This document shows positions 15,934 through 26,943 of a stretch of DNA of 64,000 bases, piece by piece; position 1 is the stretch's first letter; each line of letters opens with the position of its first letter. Location of the stretch: contig NZ_JAHLOQ010000011.1 of NCBI RefSeq assembly GCF_018917435.1, forward strand, positions 1 through 64,000. Reading direction: 5' to 3'. The translations under genes and the position numbers were made by a program. This DNA comes from Intestinibacter bartlettii (GTDB lineage Bacteria; Bacillota; Clostridia; Peptostreptococcales; Peptostreptococcaceae). A model generated the notes under the pieces. That model had not been told where the DNA came from, made no database searches, and saw nothing but the letters and a program-made list of their open reading frames with translations.

Positions 15934-17601
15934 ATGAGAAGTGACGCAGTAAGAAAAGGGATGCAACAAGCACCTCATCGTTCATTATTTAATGCTTTAG
16001 GACATACTGAAGAAGAAATGAGAAAACCTTTAATAGGTATAGTAAGTTCATACAACGAAATCGTTCCAGGTCATATGAACTTAGACAAAATAGTAGAAGC
16101 AGTTAAACTAGGAGTAGCAATGGCGGGAGGAACTCCTGTAGTGTTCCCAGCAATAGCAGTTTGCGACGGTATAGCAATGGGACATATAGGTATGAAATAC
16201 TCACTAGTTACAAGAGACTTAATAGCCGATTCAACTGAATGTATGGCTATGGCTCATCAATTTGACGGACTTGTTATGGTTCCTAACTGTGACAAAAACG
16301 TTCCTGGTTTATTAATGGCAGCAGCAAGAGTCAACATACCAACTGTATTTGTTAGTGGTGGACCAATGCTTGCAGGTCGTGTAAAAGGGGAAAAAAGAAG
16401 TTTATCAAGTATGTTCGAAGCAGTAGGTTCTTTTGCTGCAGGAACTATGGATGAAGCTGATGTTTTAGAATTTGAAAACAAAGTTTGTCCAACTTGTGGT
16501 TCATGTTCTGGTATGTACACTGCAAACAGTATGAACTGCTTAACTGAAGCTTTAGGAATGGGACTTAAAGGAAACGGAACTATTCCTGCTGTATATTCAG
16601 AAAGAATAAAACTTGCTAAACATGCAGGTATGAAAGTTATGGAATTAGTTGAAAAAGACATCAAACCAAGAGATATAATGACTGAAAAAGCATTCCAAAA
16701 CGCATTAACAGTAGATATGGCATTAGGTTGCTCAACTAACTCAATGTTACACTTGCCAGCAATCGCAAACGAAGCTGGTGTAGAGTTAAATGTAGATATA
16801 GCTAACGAAATAAGCTCAAGAACTCCAAACCTTTGCCACTTAGCTCCAGCAGGCTACACATATATGGAAGACTTAAACGAAGCAGGTGGGGTTTATGCAG
16901 TTATGAACGAATTAAGCAAGAAAAACCTACTTAACTTAGACATAATGACTGTTACAGGACAAACTGTTGGCGAAAATATAGCTAACTGTGTAAATAAAGA
17001 TCCTGAAACAATAAGACCAATAGACAATCCATATTCAGAAACTGGTGGTATAGCTGTACTTAAAGGAAACTTAGCTCCTGATTCTGGTATAGTTAAACAA
17101 TCTGCTGTTGTTGATGAAATGTTAGTTCATGAAGGGCCAGCAAGAGTATTTGATTGTGAAGAAGATGCAATAGCTGCTATAAAAGGTGGAAAAATCGTAG
17201 CTGGTGATGTTGTCGTAATAAGATATGAAGGACCAAAAGGTGGACCAGGTATGAGAGAAATGCTTAATCCAACTTCTGCAATAGCTGGTATGGGATTAGG
17301 TTCTAGCGTTGCTCTTATAACTGACGGTCGTTTCTCTGGTGCATCTAGAGGGGCATCAATCGGACATGTTTCTCCAGAGGCTGCTGTTGGTGGACCAATA
17401 GCTCTTGTTGAAGAGGGAGATATAATAAAAATAAATATAAAAGAAAAAACTTTAGACTTTGTCGTATCAGACGAAGAATTAGCAAGAAGAAAAGCTGCTT
17501 GGACTCCAAGAGAACCAAAAGTAACTACTGGTTACTTAGCAAGATATGCTTCTATGGTTACATCTGGTGACAAAGGTGCAGTATTAAAAGCAAATAAATA
17601 A
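15934..17601 (+). CDS. ilvD: Dihydroxy-acid dehydratase (IlvD/Edd family)
   Basis: 555 residues, the full family length. It dehydrates 2,3-dihydroxy-3-methylbutanoate or -pentanoate to the 2-oxo acid in valine and isoleucine synthesis, using an Fe-S cluster. Cluster and active-site motifs are PNCDKNVPG (near 118) and [18 protein letters not shown] (near 187), plus the C-terminal [15 protein letters not shown] lies upstream of the ATG. No other ilv or leu genes adjoin it. It is paired instead with a FadR-type regulator and an AEC permease, so dehydration of a different hydroxy or sugar acid is possible, though close sequence resemblance to IlvD argues for the standard assignment. Confidence 0.88.
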   Translation: MRSDAVRKGMQQAPHRSLFNALGHTEEEMRKPLIGIVSSYNEIVPGHMNLDKIVEAVKLGVAMAGGTPVVFPAIAVCDGIAMGHIGMKYSLVTRDLIADSTECMAMAHQFDGLVMVPNCDKNVPGLLMAAARVNIPTVFVSGGPMLAGRVKGEKRSLSSMFEAVGSFAAGTMDEADVLEFENKVCPTCGSCSGMYTANSMNCLTEALGMGLKGNGTIPAVYSERIKLAKHAGMKVMELVEKDIKPRDIMTEKAFQNALTVDMALGCSTNSMLHLPAIANEAGVELNVDIANEISSRTPNLCHLAPAGYTYMEDLNEAGGVYAVMNELSKKNLLNLDIMTVTGQTVGENIANCVNKDPETIRPIDNPYSETGGIAVLKGNLAPDSGIVKQSAVVDEMLVHEGPARVFDCEEDAIAAIKGGKIVAGDVVVIRYEGPKGGPGMREMLNPTSAIAGMGLGSSVALITDGRFSGASRGASIGHVSPEAAVGGPIALVEEGDIIKINIKEKTLDFVVSDEELARRKAAWTPREPKVTTGYLARYASMVTSGDKGAVLKANK

Positions 17602-17629
17602 TTCTGATTCTTGTTTAAGTTTTTAATAT

Positions 17630-17661
17630 AGGCTAAGTCATCCGACTTGGCCTTTTATTTT
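17630..17661 (+). terminator. Terminator between ilvD and the AEC permease
   Basis: GGCTAAGTC (17631-17639) pairs with GACTTGGCC (17644-17652), followed by a T-rich tract. It lies in a 85-base gap, so the permease is either read through or separately transcribed. Confidence 0.8.
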
Positions 17662-17686
17662 TTGATTTATTAAGGGGAGAAATCTA

Positions 17687-18625
17687 ATGGAAAATTTAAT
17701 CTTATCTTTTAACGTTGTAGCTCCATTGTTTTTGATGATGGTTCTTGGTTATTTTCTAAAATACATTAAAATATTTGACCAACATACACTAGACGTTATG
17801 AACAAAGTAGTCTTCAAGGTATTTTTGCCTGTGTTACTTTTTTATAATGTTTATACAACTGATTTAGAAAGTGTATTTGACGGTAAGTTGATCTTATTCG
17901 CTGTATCTGGCGTAGTTATTTTATTCTTATTACTTATGTTTTTTATTCCTAAATTTGAAAAAGAAAATCCAAAACGCGGTGTTATGATTCAAGGTGTATT
18001 TCGTAGCAACTTCGTAATCTTCGGTATTCCTGTTGCTACTTCTGTTTATGGTGATGGCAATGTCGGTACTACTGCAATGCTTATCGCTGTTATTGTGCCT
18101 TTATTTAATATGCTTGCAGTTATATCACTTGAAACATTTAGGGGTTCTCAAATAAACATCAAAAAAATACTTAAAGGTGTTGTTACAAACCCTCTTATAA
18201 TTGGGGCATTTGTAGGTATTGTATCACTTCTTGTTGGACTAAAGCTTCCGACTTGCGTAATGGAAACTGTTGAAGATGTGTCAAAAATGGCGACTCCTCT
18301 AGGTTTAATACTTCTTGGAGCTTCATTTTCATTTTCTGATGTTAAAAAATATCTACACGAAACTATCTTTATTGTAATAACTAAATTACTCGTTGTCCCT
18401 GCGATTATGATTCCACTTAGCGTTCATTTAGGAATTAGAGGCATTGCACTACTTACTTTAACAATAATCTACGGTGCTCCAACAGGTGTTTCCACTTTCC
18501 AAATGGCGAAACAGATGGATGGAGACAGCGACTTGGCAGCACAGATAATCGTGTTTACTTCTTTCTTCTGTATAATTACTATGTTCGTTTGGATTTATAT
18601 ATTAAAGAGTATGGCACTTATATAA
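17687..18625 (+). CDS. AEC-family (auxin efflux carrier-like) permease
   Basis: 312 residues with about ten hydrophobic segments over the whole length. It begins with the typical VVAPLFLMMVLGYFLK segment, and family features include FRSNFVIFGIPVATSVYGD and LGLILLGASFSF. AEC proteins transport small carboxylates such as malate or related acids across the membrane. AAGGGG lies 9 bases upstream of the ATG. Its location after ilvD and the FCD regulator suggests a hydroxy or oxo acid substrate; this is inference. Confidence 0.85.
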   Translation: MENLILSFNVVAPLFLMMVLGYFLKYIKIFDQHTLDVMNKVVFKVFLPVLLFYNVYTTDLESVFDGKLILFAVSGVVILFLLLMFFIPKFEKENPKRGVMIQGVFRSNFVIFGIPVATSVYGDGNVGTTAMLIAVIVPLFNMLAVISLETFRGSQINIKKILKGVVTNPLIIGAFVGIVSLLVGLKLPTCVMETVEDVSKMATPLGLILLGASFSFSDVKKYLHETIFIVITKLLVVPAIMIPLSVHLGIRGIALLTLTIIYGAPTGVSTFQMAKQMDGDSDLAAQIIVFTSFFCIITMFVWIYILKSMALI

Positions 18626-18696
18626 AGTATTTAAAATCTTCATGATTTGATATTTTATACATCAAAGTTTTAATATTTATATAAAATCTTAGATAT

Positions 18697-18734
18697 AAAA
18701 AAAGTCTTCTAGGTTTAACCCTGAAGACTTTTTT
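18697..18734. terminator. Bidirectional terminator between the AEC permease and secG
   Basis: AAAAAGTCTTC ... GAAGACTTTTTT hairpin with A- and T-runs. It sits between converging genes and can serve both. Confidence 0.9.
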
Positions 18735-18793
18735 ATTTAAAAACTAAATTCAATCTTTAAATATTATTAAATGATGGCCAGTCATCTAATTTC

Positions 18794-19033
18794 CTATTTA
18801 TTTAATACTACTAATGCTAATGCATTAAGGAAAAATAATACTGAGAATATTTTTGTTGATTTTAAAAGGAATGCTTGTTTTCCTTTTGGTTTGAAGTAAG
18901 CTTGTGCTTCAAAATCATCCCCTGCTCCACTGAAATCAGAAGAGAAATTTCCTTTTCCTTCTTGAGGCATTATAACTAATAGTAAAAGTACTGATAGTAC
19001 TATTTGTACACCCATTAAAATATTATTAAGCAT
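18794..19033 (-). CDS. secG: Preprotein translocase subunit SecG
   Basis: 79 residues with two membrane helices (about 4-22 and 57-76) joined by a loop rich in G, S and F (KGNFSSDFSGAGDDF), the normal SecG layout. It is an accessory subunit of the SecYEG export channel. In related clostridia it precedes rnr and follows eno. Confidence 0.93.
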   Translation of the reverse strand: MLNNILMGVQIVLSVLLLLVIMPQEGKGNFSSDFSGAGDDFEAQAYFKPKGKQAFLLKSTKIFSVLFFLNALALVVLNK

Positions 19034-19195
19034 GAGTACCCTCCTATTATTACTTGAATTTATTCAACTTTTAGTTTACCATATTAGTGCATTTATTACA
19101 AGAAAGCGAGTGTTTTATTTAGCTAATTTTTGTTAATATTTATGAAATTTTATAACCGCCTTAGCCTTGACAAATCTATATTAACAAGGCAAATA

Positions 19196-19939
19196 TTATA
19201 ATATTCTGATGATTTGTTCATAAATCAAAATATCTTTATCATTAATCATCTTGTTATCATGATAATGTCCAAAAATCCAATTTTTATAACTCAAACCTGT
19301 TTTTATTTCATCAAGATAATCTGTCAGTTCATTGTCTTTATATTCACTATCACAAATCACTTTTTGTATGCTCGATGGGCAGCAATGTGTTATGACATAG
19401 TCTACTTTCCAATTGTGTTTTTCTAAATTATCAAGTCCATATTGGTATTCATATTTGTTCGGCATTTCGTCTTTCCACCATGAAACATGTTTTATTCTGT
19501 ATTTTGCTCCTTCTTTGTCTAGCTTTCTTTTTTTCAATTTAAAATGAGGATCTGAGGGGTCTAGTACTCCTGCTTGCATATCGTCAGTTTTTGCTCCACC
19601 AAATGTAAAAATCTTAACTCCATTTAAATCAAAAACTTGACCTCTCATTAGGTGGATTATTGAATCTTTTACAAAATGGACTTTTCCTCCACAAAACTCT
19701 TCTATCGGAAAATTATAAAGTTCATCAAAACATTCGTGGTTACCATCTACAAATAAAGTTGTGAATGGTTTTTCTGACAGCCATTTTAATTTTTTCTCCT
19801 GCTCTTTTGATGGTGTCCAAAAACCAAAATCTCCACATACAATAACAAAATCATCTTTTGTCATATGCTTTTGTTCTGGAAAATTTTCAGTATTAAATCT
19901 TGTATAGTCGCCGTGGCAATCACCTGTTATATAAATCAT
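19196..19939 (-). CDS. Calcineurin-like metallophosphoesterase
   Basis: 247 residues with the full metal-binding motif set: GDCHGD (6-11), GDFGFW (about 36), GNHECF (about 65), THCCPS (about 185) and FGHYHD (about 222). It therefore binds two metals and hydrolyses a phosphoester, but the substrate is not evident. The protein is soluble. It stands alone between secG and the ABC exporter operon. Confidence 0.85.
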   Translation of the reverse strand: MIYITGDCHGDYTRFNTENFPEQKHMTKDDFVIVCGDFGFWTPSKEQEKKLKWLSEKPFTTLFVDGNHECFDELYNFPIEEFCGGKVHFVKDSIIHLMRGQVFDLNGVKIFTFGGAKTDDMQAGVLDPSDPHFKLKKRKLDKEGAKYRIKHVSWWKDEMPNKYEYQYGLDNLEKHNWKVDYVITHCCPSSIQKVICDSEYKDNELTDYLDEIKTGLSYKNWIFGHYHDNKMINDKDILIYEQIIRIL

Positions 19940-20063
19940 AGTCTCCCTCCATTCCCTATAATTCTGTTATAATTATTCCTTTTTTAATTGTATTTCTTCA
20001 TTTTCTGTATTTATATGTTGTTACATAGAAATTGTTCATTTGTGGTTATTTTATTTATATTTT

Positions 20064-21182
20064 TTATAATTCATTTTTTAACCTCAATCTAGCAAAACTT
20101 ATTACAAATAAACCAATAGAAAATATTATCATATACATTAAGTATGATTTTATTTCATTCAAACTGTTGTTTTGTTGAAGATTTTCTATGCATAAATACA
20201 CCCACCTAGTTGGCATAAAGTTTCCTATCTGTTGTAAATTTTCTTCCATAACATCAAAGTCCCAAAATACCCCACTCACCATGCAACATGGCACTACTAT
20301 TAAAATATTGATTATACTCGATGCGTATCTACTTCTTGTGAATGATACGATACACAAGTTAAAACTTATAGCAATTAGATTAAAAACCCATATCACTATT
20401 AAAAAATTAATGCTGTTTTTCATTCCAAAGTCTATATTTAAAATCTTGCCGACTAAATAATATATACTGCTAGTCAACATAGTCATTATGTAAAAAATAA
20501 AAATCATAGACATGTAGTACTTCCACTTACTAACGCCAGAACTCAGTATCCTTATTTTTGTTTTATTTTCTTCATCTTCAATTAAAAAGCTTGCTATATT
20601 ACCTGCTACTATAAATAGTGTGAAAATTATTAGTCCCAGTGTGTTTTCTATTTTTGGTATGTCTTGTTTTATGTTGTTTAGACTGAGATTTGTGAGTTGG
20701 TCGTTATATTCTATGTTGACGTCTTTAAATTTATTTATATCTCCATCACTTAATGATGCCACAACAGTCAAATCATCACATTTTAAATCTATTAATTGAC
20801 TTATGCATGCTTCTACATCATTGTTTTTGATTGATTTTATATTTATGTCTTGAGCTTCCAAATTTAATATTTTATCTTGAAATCCTTCATCTATTATTAC
20901 CGCCACTTCAATTTGCTGCGTTATCAAAAGAAGGTTGTAGTCTTTTTCTTTTACATATGTACTTTCTATATCTTCAAGATTATTTATACTTTTTATTATT
21001 TCATTTGATGCATATGATTTGTCGTTGTCTACTATGCCCACCTTGTACTTGTAATCTGAACCAAATTCAAAGTTGAAAAAAATTATTATAAATGCAGGCA
21101 TGATTATTCCGATTATTATGTAGCTTTTCTTTTTAATTAATAGTTTTATTGTGTTTAGTATAAGTCTAATCAAAACTTCCAC
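20064..21182 (-). CDS. ABC-2 type exporter permease (second permease)
   Basis: 372 residues with the ABC-2 membrane layout: one N-terminal helix (about 18-38), a large extracellular domain (about 40-185) and five or six helices in the C-terminal half. LIIFTLFIVAGNIASFLIEDEENKTKIRILSSG matches the family coupling-helix region. The start overlaps the preceding permease by 17 bases, so the two are translationally coupled and probably form a heterodimeric pore with the ATPase at 22327-23259. Confidence 0.88.
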   Translation of the reverse strand: MEVLIRLILNTIKLLIKKKSYIIIGIIMPAFIIIFFNFEFGSDYKYKVGIVDNDKSYASNEIIKSINNLEDIESTYVKEKDYNLLLITQQIEVAVIIDEGFQDKILNLEAQDINIKSIKNNDVEACISQLIDLKCDDLTVVASLSDGDINKFKDVNIEYNDQLTNLSLNNIKQDIPKIENTLGLIIFTLFIVAGNIASFLIEDEENKTKIRILSSGVSKWKYYMSMIFIFYIMTMLTSSIYYLVGKILNIDFGMKNSINFLIVIWVFNLIAISFNLCIVSFTRSRYASSIINILIVVPCCMVSGVFWDFDVMEENLQQIGNFMPTRWVYLCIENLQQNNSLNEIKSYLMYMIIFSIGLFVISFARLRLKNEL

Positions 21183-22314
21183 CTTCTTTCAGCTTTGATA
21201 TTATGTTTCCTAAGACAATCATTAAGATTGAACCTCCTAATGATATACTTATTGCTGTTATGTAGTATGGAGTTTGTATATTATAATTTAAGCCTAAAAG
21301 TGCTACATTGACCCAATAGTTTGGTATTAGCTGACAGATAAAACTTGTTACTCTTGCTGATTTGACTAAGCAAAGTGGAACGTAGGAACCTCCCAAAAAC
21401 CCCATAACAATTATCAACATGTTACTGAAGGTATAAGCTGTCTTTTGATCTGAAAATACCATCGACATAAATATTCCTAAAACTGAGCTAAATATTATAA
21501 ATGAAAGTAGCACCATCAAGATGTATATTAAATTTTCTCCCCAATCTACATCAAACAGTTTTGTTGAGCAAATGTAGATAATTAAAATCTGCATAAAACC
21601 GATAACTACTCCAAGTGCGATTTTGGATATGATGATATTTATTTTTTTGATATTTGATACTTTTAGTCTTGTCATTGTATGTAAAAATCGCTCTTTATAC
21701 ATAGAAATCGATGTAATTGTGGCTATGTATAAAATAATCAATGTCAGCTCTACAAATGTATAATATGTAAATGAGTTTACTTCATCATAGCTTATGCCTT
21801 CATACTTTATTTTTGTATTATTTTTAGCACTTAGGATTTTCTGTACATCGGTTGGGTTAGTTTTTGAAATAGAACGTAAAAATGTGTACTTTTTCATATA
21901 TTGTTCGTACAAATTCCTAAATACCTTGCTTTCTGTACTTTCCTCGTTTTCATTTCTGAAGTAATCTATATCATCGCCTCGTATATTTATAAAACAAATC
22001 GCCTCATCTTTATTTACGAGTAATTTTGCCTTTTTAGTATCCTTACTTTGCACAAATTTTATATCGCTATTTTTTTGAAATTCTGTAATAAAGTTATAAA
22101 AAACTTGTACATTGTTATTTTCCCCACCACCTTGTTCAATATTGTAATATATAGTTTTTCCACAAAAGATATTCTTGTCCATACTCATAAGTCCATTTAG
22201 TGATTTTCCCATTACAAATATAAGAATGACTGGAAATATGAGCATGACAATTACATCAGTTTTGTTTCTGAAAAATTGTATTATTTCCTTTTTAATTAAA
22301 GTTAATAAAATCAA
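21166..22314 (-). CDS. ABC-2 type exporter permease (first permease)
   Basis: 382 residues with the same fold as its neighbour: N-terminal helix near 20-40, an extracellular domain to about residue 170, then a cluster of helices. The segment SMYKERFLHTMTRLKVSNIKKINIIISKIALG is the typical ABC-2 cytoplasmic loop. It starts 12 bases after the ATPase stop codon and overlaps the next permease. Gene order ATPase-permease-permease resembles the linearmycin-resistance (Lnr) type of exporter; the cargo here is unknown. Confidence 0.88.
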   Translation of the reverse strand: MILLTLIKKEIIQFFRNKTDVIVMLIFPVILIFVMGKSLNGLMSMDKNIFCGKTIYYNIEQGGGENNNVQVFYNFITEFQKNSDIKFVQSKDTKKAKLLVNKDEAICFINIRGDDIDYFRNENEESTESKVFRNLYEQYMKKYTFLRSISKTNPTDVQKILSAKNNTKIKYEGISYDEVNSFTYYTFVELTLIILYIATITSISMYKERFLHTMTRLKVSNIKKINIIISKIALGVVIGFMQILIIYICSTKLFDVDWGENLIYILMVLLSFIIFSSVLGIFMSMVFSDQKTAYTFSNMLIIVMGFLGGSYVPLCLVKSARVTSFICQLIPNYWVNVALLGLNYNIQTPYYITAISISLGGSILMIVLGNIISKLKEGGSFD

Positions 22315-22326
22315 TTCTATCCCCCT

Positions 22327-23259
22327 TTAGTCTCTTAGTTTTTTTCCAGTCAAATCTAAAAATACACTTTCAAGCGTTGGCAGTTCATCCTTTATGCTCT
22401 CTATTACACCGCCATTATTAAAAATCGTGTTTACGAGCTTTTGCAGTATGTTTATATCTTTGCAATAATTACACATTATTTCATTTTCCTTTACACTCAC
22501 ACTATAAACACCTTTTATCTTTTTTATATGATTTTCTATTCCTTCTATTTTATTTTTTAATACTATTGTGTAAATATTATATTTAAGTAAGTTTGATTTA
22601 ATGTCATCTGTTCTGCCTTTTGCAATTATTTTACCTTTGTCGATGATGCATATCTCATCACAAATCTCCTCTACTTCCTCCATATAATGTGAAGTGTAAA
22701 TTATGCTGGCTCCATTTTTCTGTAGATGTTTTACTGATTGCAGTATGTGGTTTCGTGATTGAGGGTCTATGCCTACTGTCGGCTCATCCATGATGATGAG
22801 CTGTGGCGTGTGTGCGATTGCACACGCCAAATGCAGCCTTCTCAACATCCCACCAGAAAACTCACACGCCTTCTTATCCTTATACTCAATAAGCCCCGTA
22901 AACTCTAATGCACGCTCAACCCTTCTTTTTAATTCCTTTCCCTTAAACGAATATAAAGAGCAGAAAAACGACACATTTTCATAAGCTGTAAAACTTGGAT
23001 AAACTGCGATATCTTGTGTTATTATTCCGAGATGTTTTTTATACCTGTTTATATTTGTTTGGGTTTCATCAAATACGATTTTTCCACTGTCTTTTTTCTC
23101 AATTCCTGAAATCATCTTGATAAGGGTGCTCTTTCCTGCACCATTCGGGCCCAAAAGCCCATAAATCTCCCCCTGTTTTATAGAGAAACTAACACCGTTT
23201 ACTGCTGCCACATGGTTATATGTTTTGTATAAATTCTCTACCTGGAGAATGTACATCAT
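22327..23259 (-). CDS. ABC exporter ATPase subunit
   Basis: 310 residues. Walker A GPNGAGKST (about 37-45), Q-loop, signature FSGGMLRR (about 137), Walker B LIIMDEPTVGIDP and switch His (YTSHYMEE) are all present. The C-terminal extension ending DELPTLESVFLDLTGK is the domain common in ABC-2 drug and lipid exporters. The start region has two adjacent ATGs after AGGAGGAGGT; either could be used. It is 10 bases from the upstream oxidoreductase gene. Confidence 0.93.
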   Translation of the reverse strand: MMYILQVENLYKTYNHVAAVNGVSFSIKQGEIYGLLGPNGAGKSTLIKMISGIEKKDSGKIVFDETQTNINRYKKHLGIITQDIAVYPSFTAYENVSFFCSLYSFKGKELKRRVERALEFTGLIEYKDKKACEFSGGMLRRLHLACAIAHTPQLIIMDEPTVGIDPQSRNHILQSVKHLQKNGASIIYTSHYMEEVEEICDEICIIDKGKIIAKGRTDDIKSNLLKYNIYTIVLKNKIEGIENHIKKIKGVYSVSVKENEIMCNYCKDINILQKLVNTIFNNGGVIESIKDELPTLESVFLDLTGKKLRD

Positions 23260-23269
23260 ACCTCCTCCT

Positions 23270-25129
23270 TTACTTTTTAACTAAGTTACTGTTGATTTCT
23301 TTTATGTTGACTGATTCTGCAAATTTATTTCTTATGCAGGCTTCTTGACATGATGTATTTTCACAATTAATACAAGGATTTTGATCAAATTGATTTAATA
23401 TTTTTCTTGCTCCATAAAAATTGCCCACAGATAATCTTCTATTTATATCTCTTATCGGAACATGCTTTTGACAAGCCTTTTCGCATTTAGGGCTCATACA
23501 ATACTGGCACTTCATCGATAATTTTCCAATCTTATCTTCTGTTTCATCTGGACTTAATTTTAAGTTTTTTCCTGTGTAAGGCTTTTTAACTATTGTTACA
23601 TAATCTCCTGTAAGGTATTTAGCTTCGTATTCTTGCATCTTACATTCTCTCAAGATAAGATTTGCTGCACTTATCCCTGACACAGTTACGGCAGGTGTTC
23701 CTGTTCCCATAACTGTAGATTCACCACAGTTATAAAGTCCTTCTATTTCTCCTTTTGTTTTTAATCGTTTTAACATATGTTGACCTAATTGTTGTTTTGG
23801 TCCTGCTACTGCCCCTTTTTCTTTCATAACGAGCCTTTGTAAAGTTGCTGGTGTGCTTAGTTCTACATGAGTTGCTGCATTTTTAAATCCTGGGAATCTC
23901 TTTTCTAATAAACCCAAAATTCTATTCTTTTCAGCTTGTTTTTGTTCAAAATATTTTTCTGTGTGATAGTCACCTTTTGGGTTTATCCATTCTTTAAAAC
24001 TTGGTCCAATTGCCATAACAGTTTGGTATCCTCTTGGGCAAAGTGTGTAATCATCTTTGCTTAATATATAAAGTGTTACCTCACCTTCATCGATTTTTTC
24101 TGTATCACCAATGAGCATCTCGATTGGAAGTGTGTCTTTTGGGATTACTTCGTCTTTTACTAATGCAAATAATACTAATGATGGATATGTAGGAATCAGC
24201 AAATTTGCCCATTCTCTACTTTTTTTGCATAAACTTTTATCGATTAAATTATTATATAAATTCCAGACATTGCCCGAATTAACTACTCTCTCACAATTTA
24301 TGATTTCTCCGTTATCTAGTTTCACTCCATACACCTTGTCGTCTTTCACAAGGATTTTTTTGACATCCCTGTTGTAAATCATATCTCCGCCATTTTCTTC
24401 TATGACCTTTTCCAACTTCCCAACTAAGTTTAAAGTAGAGCCTGCTGGATAATAACTTCCTCCAAAGTGGTTATCTACAAACATTACTGCTGAAAGTATG
24501 GCCGGTGTTTCTTCTACAGTTGTATAACAGTAAGTAGATGTAAGTTTGTCAAAGAAATCAAATACTTCTTTTGATTTAAAGTATTTTTTCAATATATGTT
24601 CTGTGTTTTTATTCATATATCCCAAAAACTTTAGATATGCTTTTGGGGCACTTTTTAATTGCATTAATCCTTGCTCTTTTGTGACTACATCTGGTGTAGT
24701 AAAAGTCGGTTGATTTGCTATTACTTTTAAATATAAATCAGCAGAATCATCATAAAATCTTTTAAAGTTATCTTTTTCTGAAGGGAATATTTTTCCCAAT
24801 TGTTCTACAAACTTATTTATATCTTCATAGAAAATTATTTTATGTCCATTAAAATGAATTGCATATAAGTAATCGTGTTTTATTATATCTATAGGCTCCT
24901 CCAAAGCATTAAATACAAATCGATGCGGATTAAATCCAATTTTCCCAAAGCCATAAATCATGGCGGCACCTTGCTCAAAGATAATGTCGTCTCGTTTAAA
25001 TATTCCACAAGATCCCCCTGGTTTAAACTGTGATTCGACTACTGTAACCTTAAATCCCTTTTTAGCTAAAAGCGCTGCACCAGTCAATGCTGAGATTCCT
25101 GCTCCAATAAAAAGTACCTCTTTTTTCAT
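23270..25129 (-). CDS. CrtI-like FAD oxidoreductase with C-terminal GltD-type Fe-S domain
   Basis: About 619 residues. The N-terminal FAD-binding motif GAGISALTGAALLAKKGFKVTVVES and an overall phytoene-desaturase/retinol-saturase type fold run to about residue 500, including the C-terminal FAD motif LYNCGESTVMGTGTPAVTVSG. The last 80 residues carry two clusters of CX2CX4CX3C spacing (first Cys about 541, second group about 586), separated by IRDINRRLSVGNFYGARKILNQ. That matches the helical ferredoxin domain found at the N-terminus of GltD and dihydropyrimidine dehydrogenase. Here it sits at the other end. The start ATG 25129 follows AGGAGA. Operon with the ABC exporter suggests it modifies a molecule that is exported; the substrate is unknown. 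Confidence 0.82.
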   Translation of the reverse strand: MKKEVLFIGAGISALTGAALLAKKGFKVTVVESQFKPGGSCGIFKRDDIIFEQGAAMIYGFGKIGFNPHRFVFNALEEPIDIIKHDYLYAIHFNGHKIIFYEDINKFVEQLGKIFPSEKDNFKRFYDDSADLYLKVIANQPTFTTPDVVTKEQGLMQLKSAPKAYLKFLGYMNKNTEHILKKYFKSKEVFDFFDKLTSTYCYTTVEETPAILSAVMFVDNHFGGSYYPAGSTLNLVGKLEKVIEENGGDMIYNRDVKKILVKDDKVYGVKLDNGEIINCERVVNSGNVWNLYNNLIDKSLCKKSREWANLLIPTYPSLVLFALVKDEVIPKDTLPIEMLIGDTEKIDEGEVTLYILSKDDYTLCPRGYQTVMAIGPSFKEWINPKGDYHTEKYFEQKQAEKNRILGLLEKRFPGFKNAATHVELSTPATLQRLVMKEKGAVAGPKQQLGQHMLKRLKTKGEIEGLYNCGESTVMGTGTPAVTVSGISAANLILRECKMQEYEAKYLTGDYVTIVKKPYTGKNLKLSPDETEDKIGKLSMKCQYCMSPKCEKACQKHVPIRDINRRLSVGNFYGARKILNQFDQNPCINCENTSCQEACIRNKFAESVNIKEINSNLVKK

Positions 25130-25270
25130 AAATATCAATCTCCTCTATATTTTATGTATTATTAATATCTATGAATGCAAATTTACCACTATTACTACAC
25201 CTGAACAAAAATTCACTACGCTCATATCGCCAATTAATCAAAGATTCCGTTGCTTAAAATTTACTTCACT

Positions 25271-25313
25271 AAAAAAAGAATACCCAGGTGGAAAAATTCC
25301 ACCCGGGTATTCT
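25271..25313 (-). terminator. Terminator of the glycolytic operon, downstream of eno
   Basis: GAATACCC-GGTGGAA ... TTCCACC-GGGTATTC forms a long stem. Seven Ts follow on the minus strand. Confidence 0.93.
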
Positions 25314-25371
25314 AAGGATTTATACTATTATTCATAAAATTTGATTGTTCTCTAATTACTAGTTTTAATAA

Positions 25372-26691
<1,320 letters not shown>

Positions 26692-26881
26692 TCAAGTTTG
26701 TCTTAAAAACATAAATTTCTTTTCAAACGGAATGATGGGTAAGTTTGCAAATCATCTATGTATTTTAATTATTATTTATTATTATTGTTATTTATTATTA
26801 TTGTTGTCTCGATTAGCATTACTTTGTTGTCTTTTAGTTTGTTAAATTTATAATTATTATTTATATAAATTGGCTTATTTA

Positions 26882-26914
26882 TCAGGACGATTGTATATCT
26901 TACAACCATCCTGA
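26882..26914 (-). other. Stable hairpin between gpmI and eno
   Basis: TCAGGACGATTGTA (26882-26895) pairs with TACAACCATCCTGA (26901-26914), with one mismatch. There is no T-run, so an RNA processing or stabilising element is more likely than a terminator. Confidence 0.55.
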
Positions 26915-26943
26915 GTTTAAGTTTTTAATTTCTTGTTAAGTTA

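Noticed and set aside
23270-25129. Carotenoid desaturase
   Set aside because: The fold is CrtI-like, but no phytoene synthase or other carotenoid gene is near and the Fe-S domain is not part of carotenoid enzymes.
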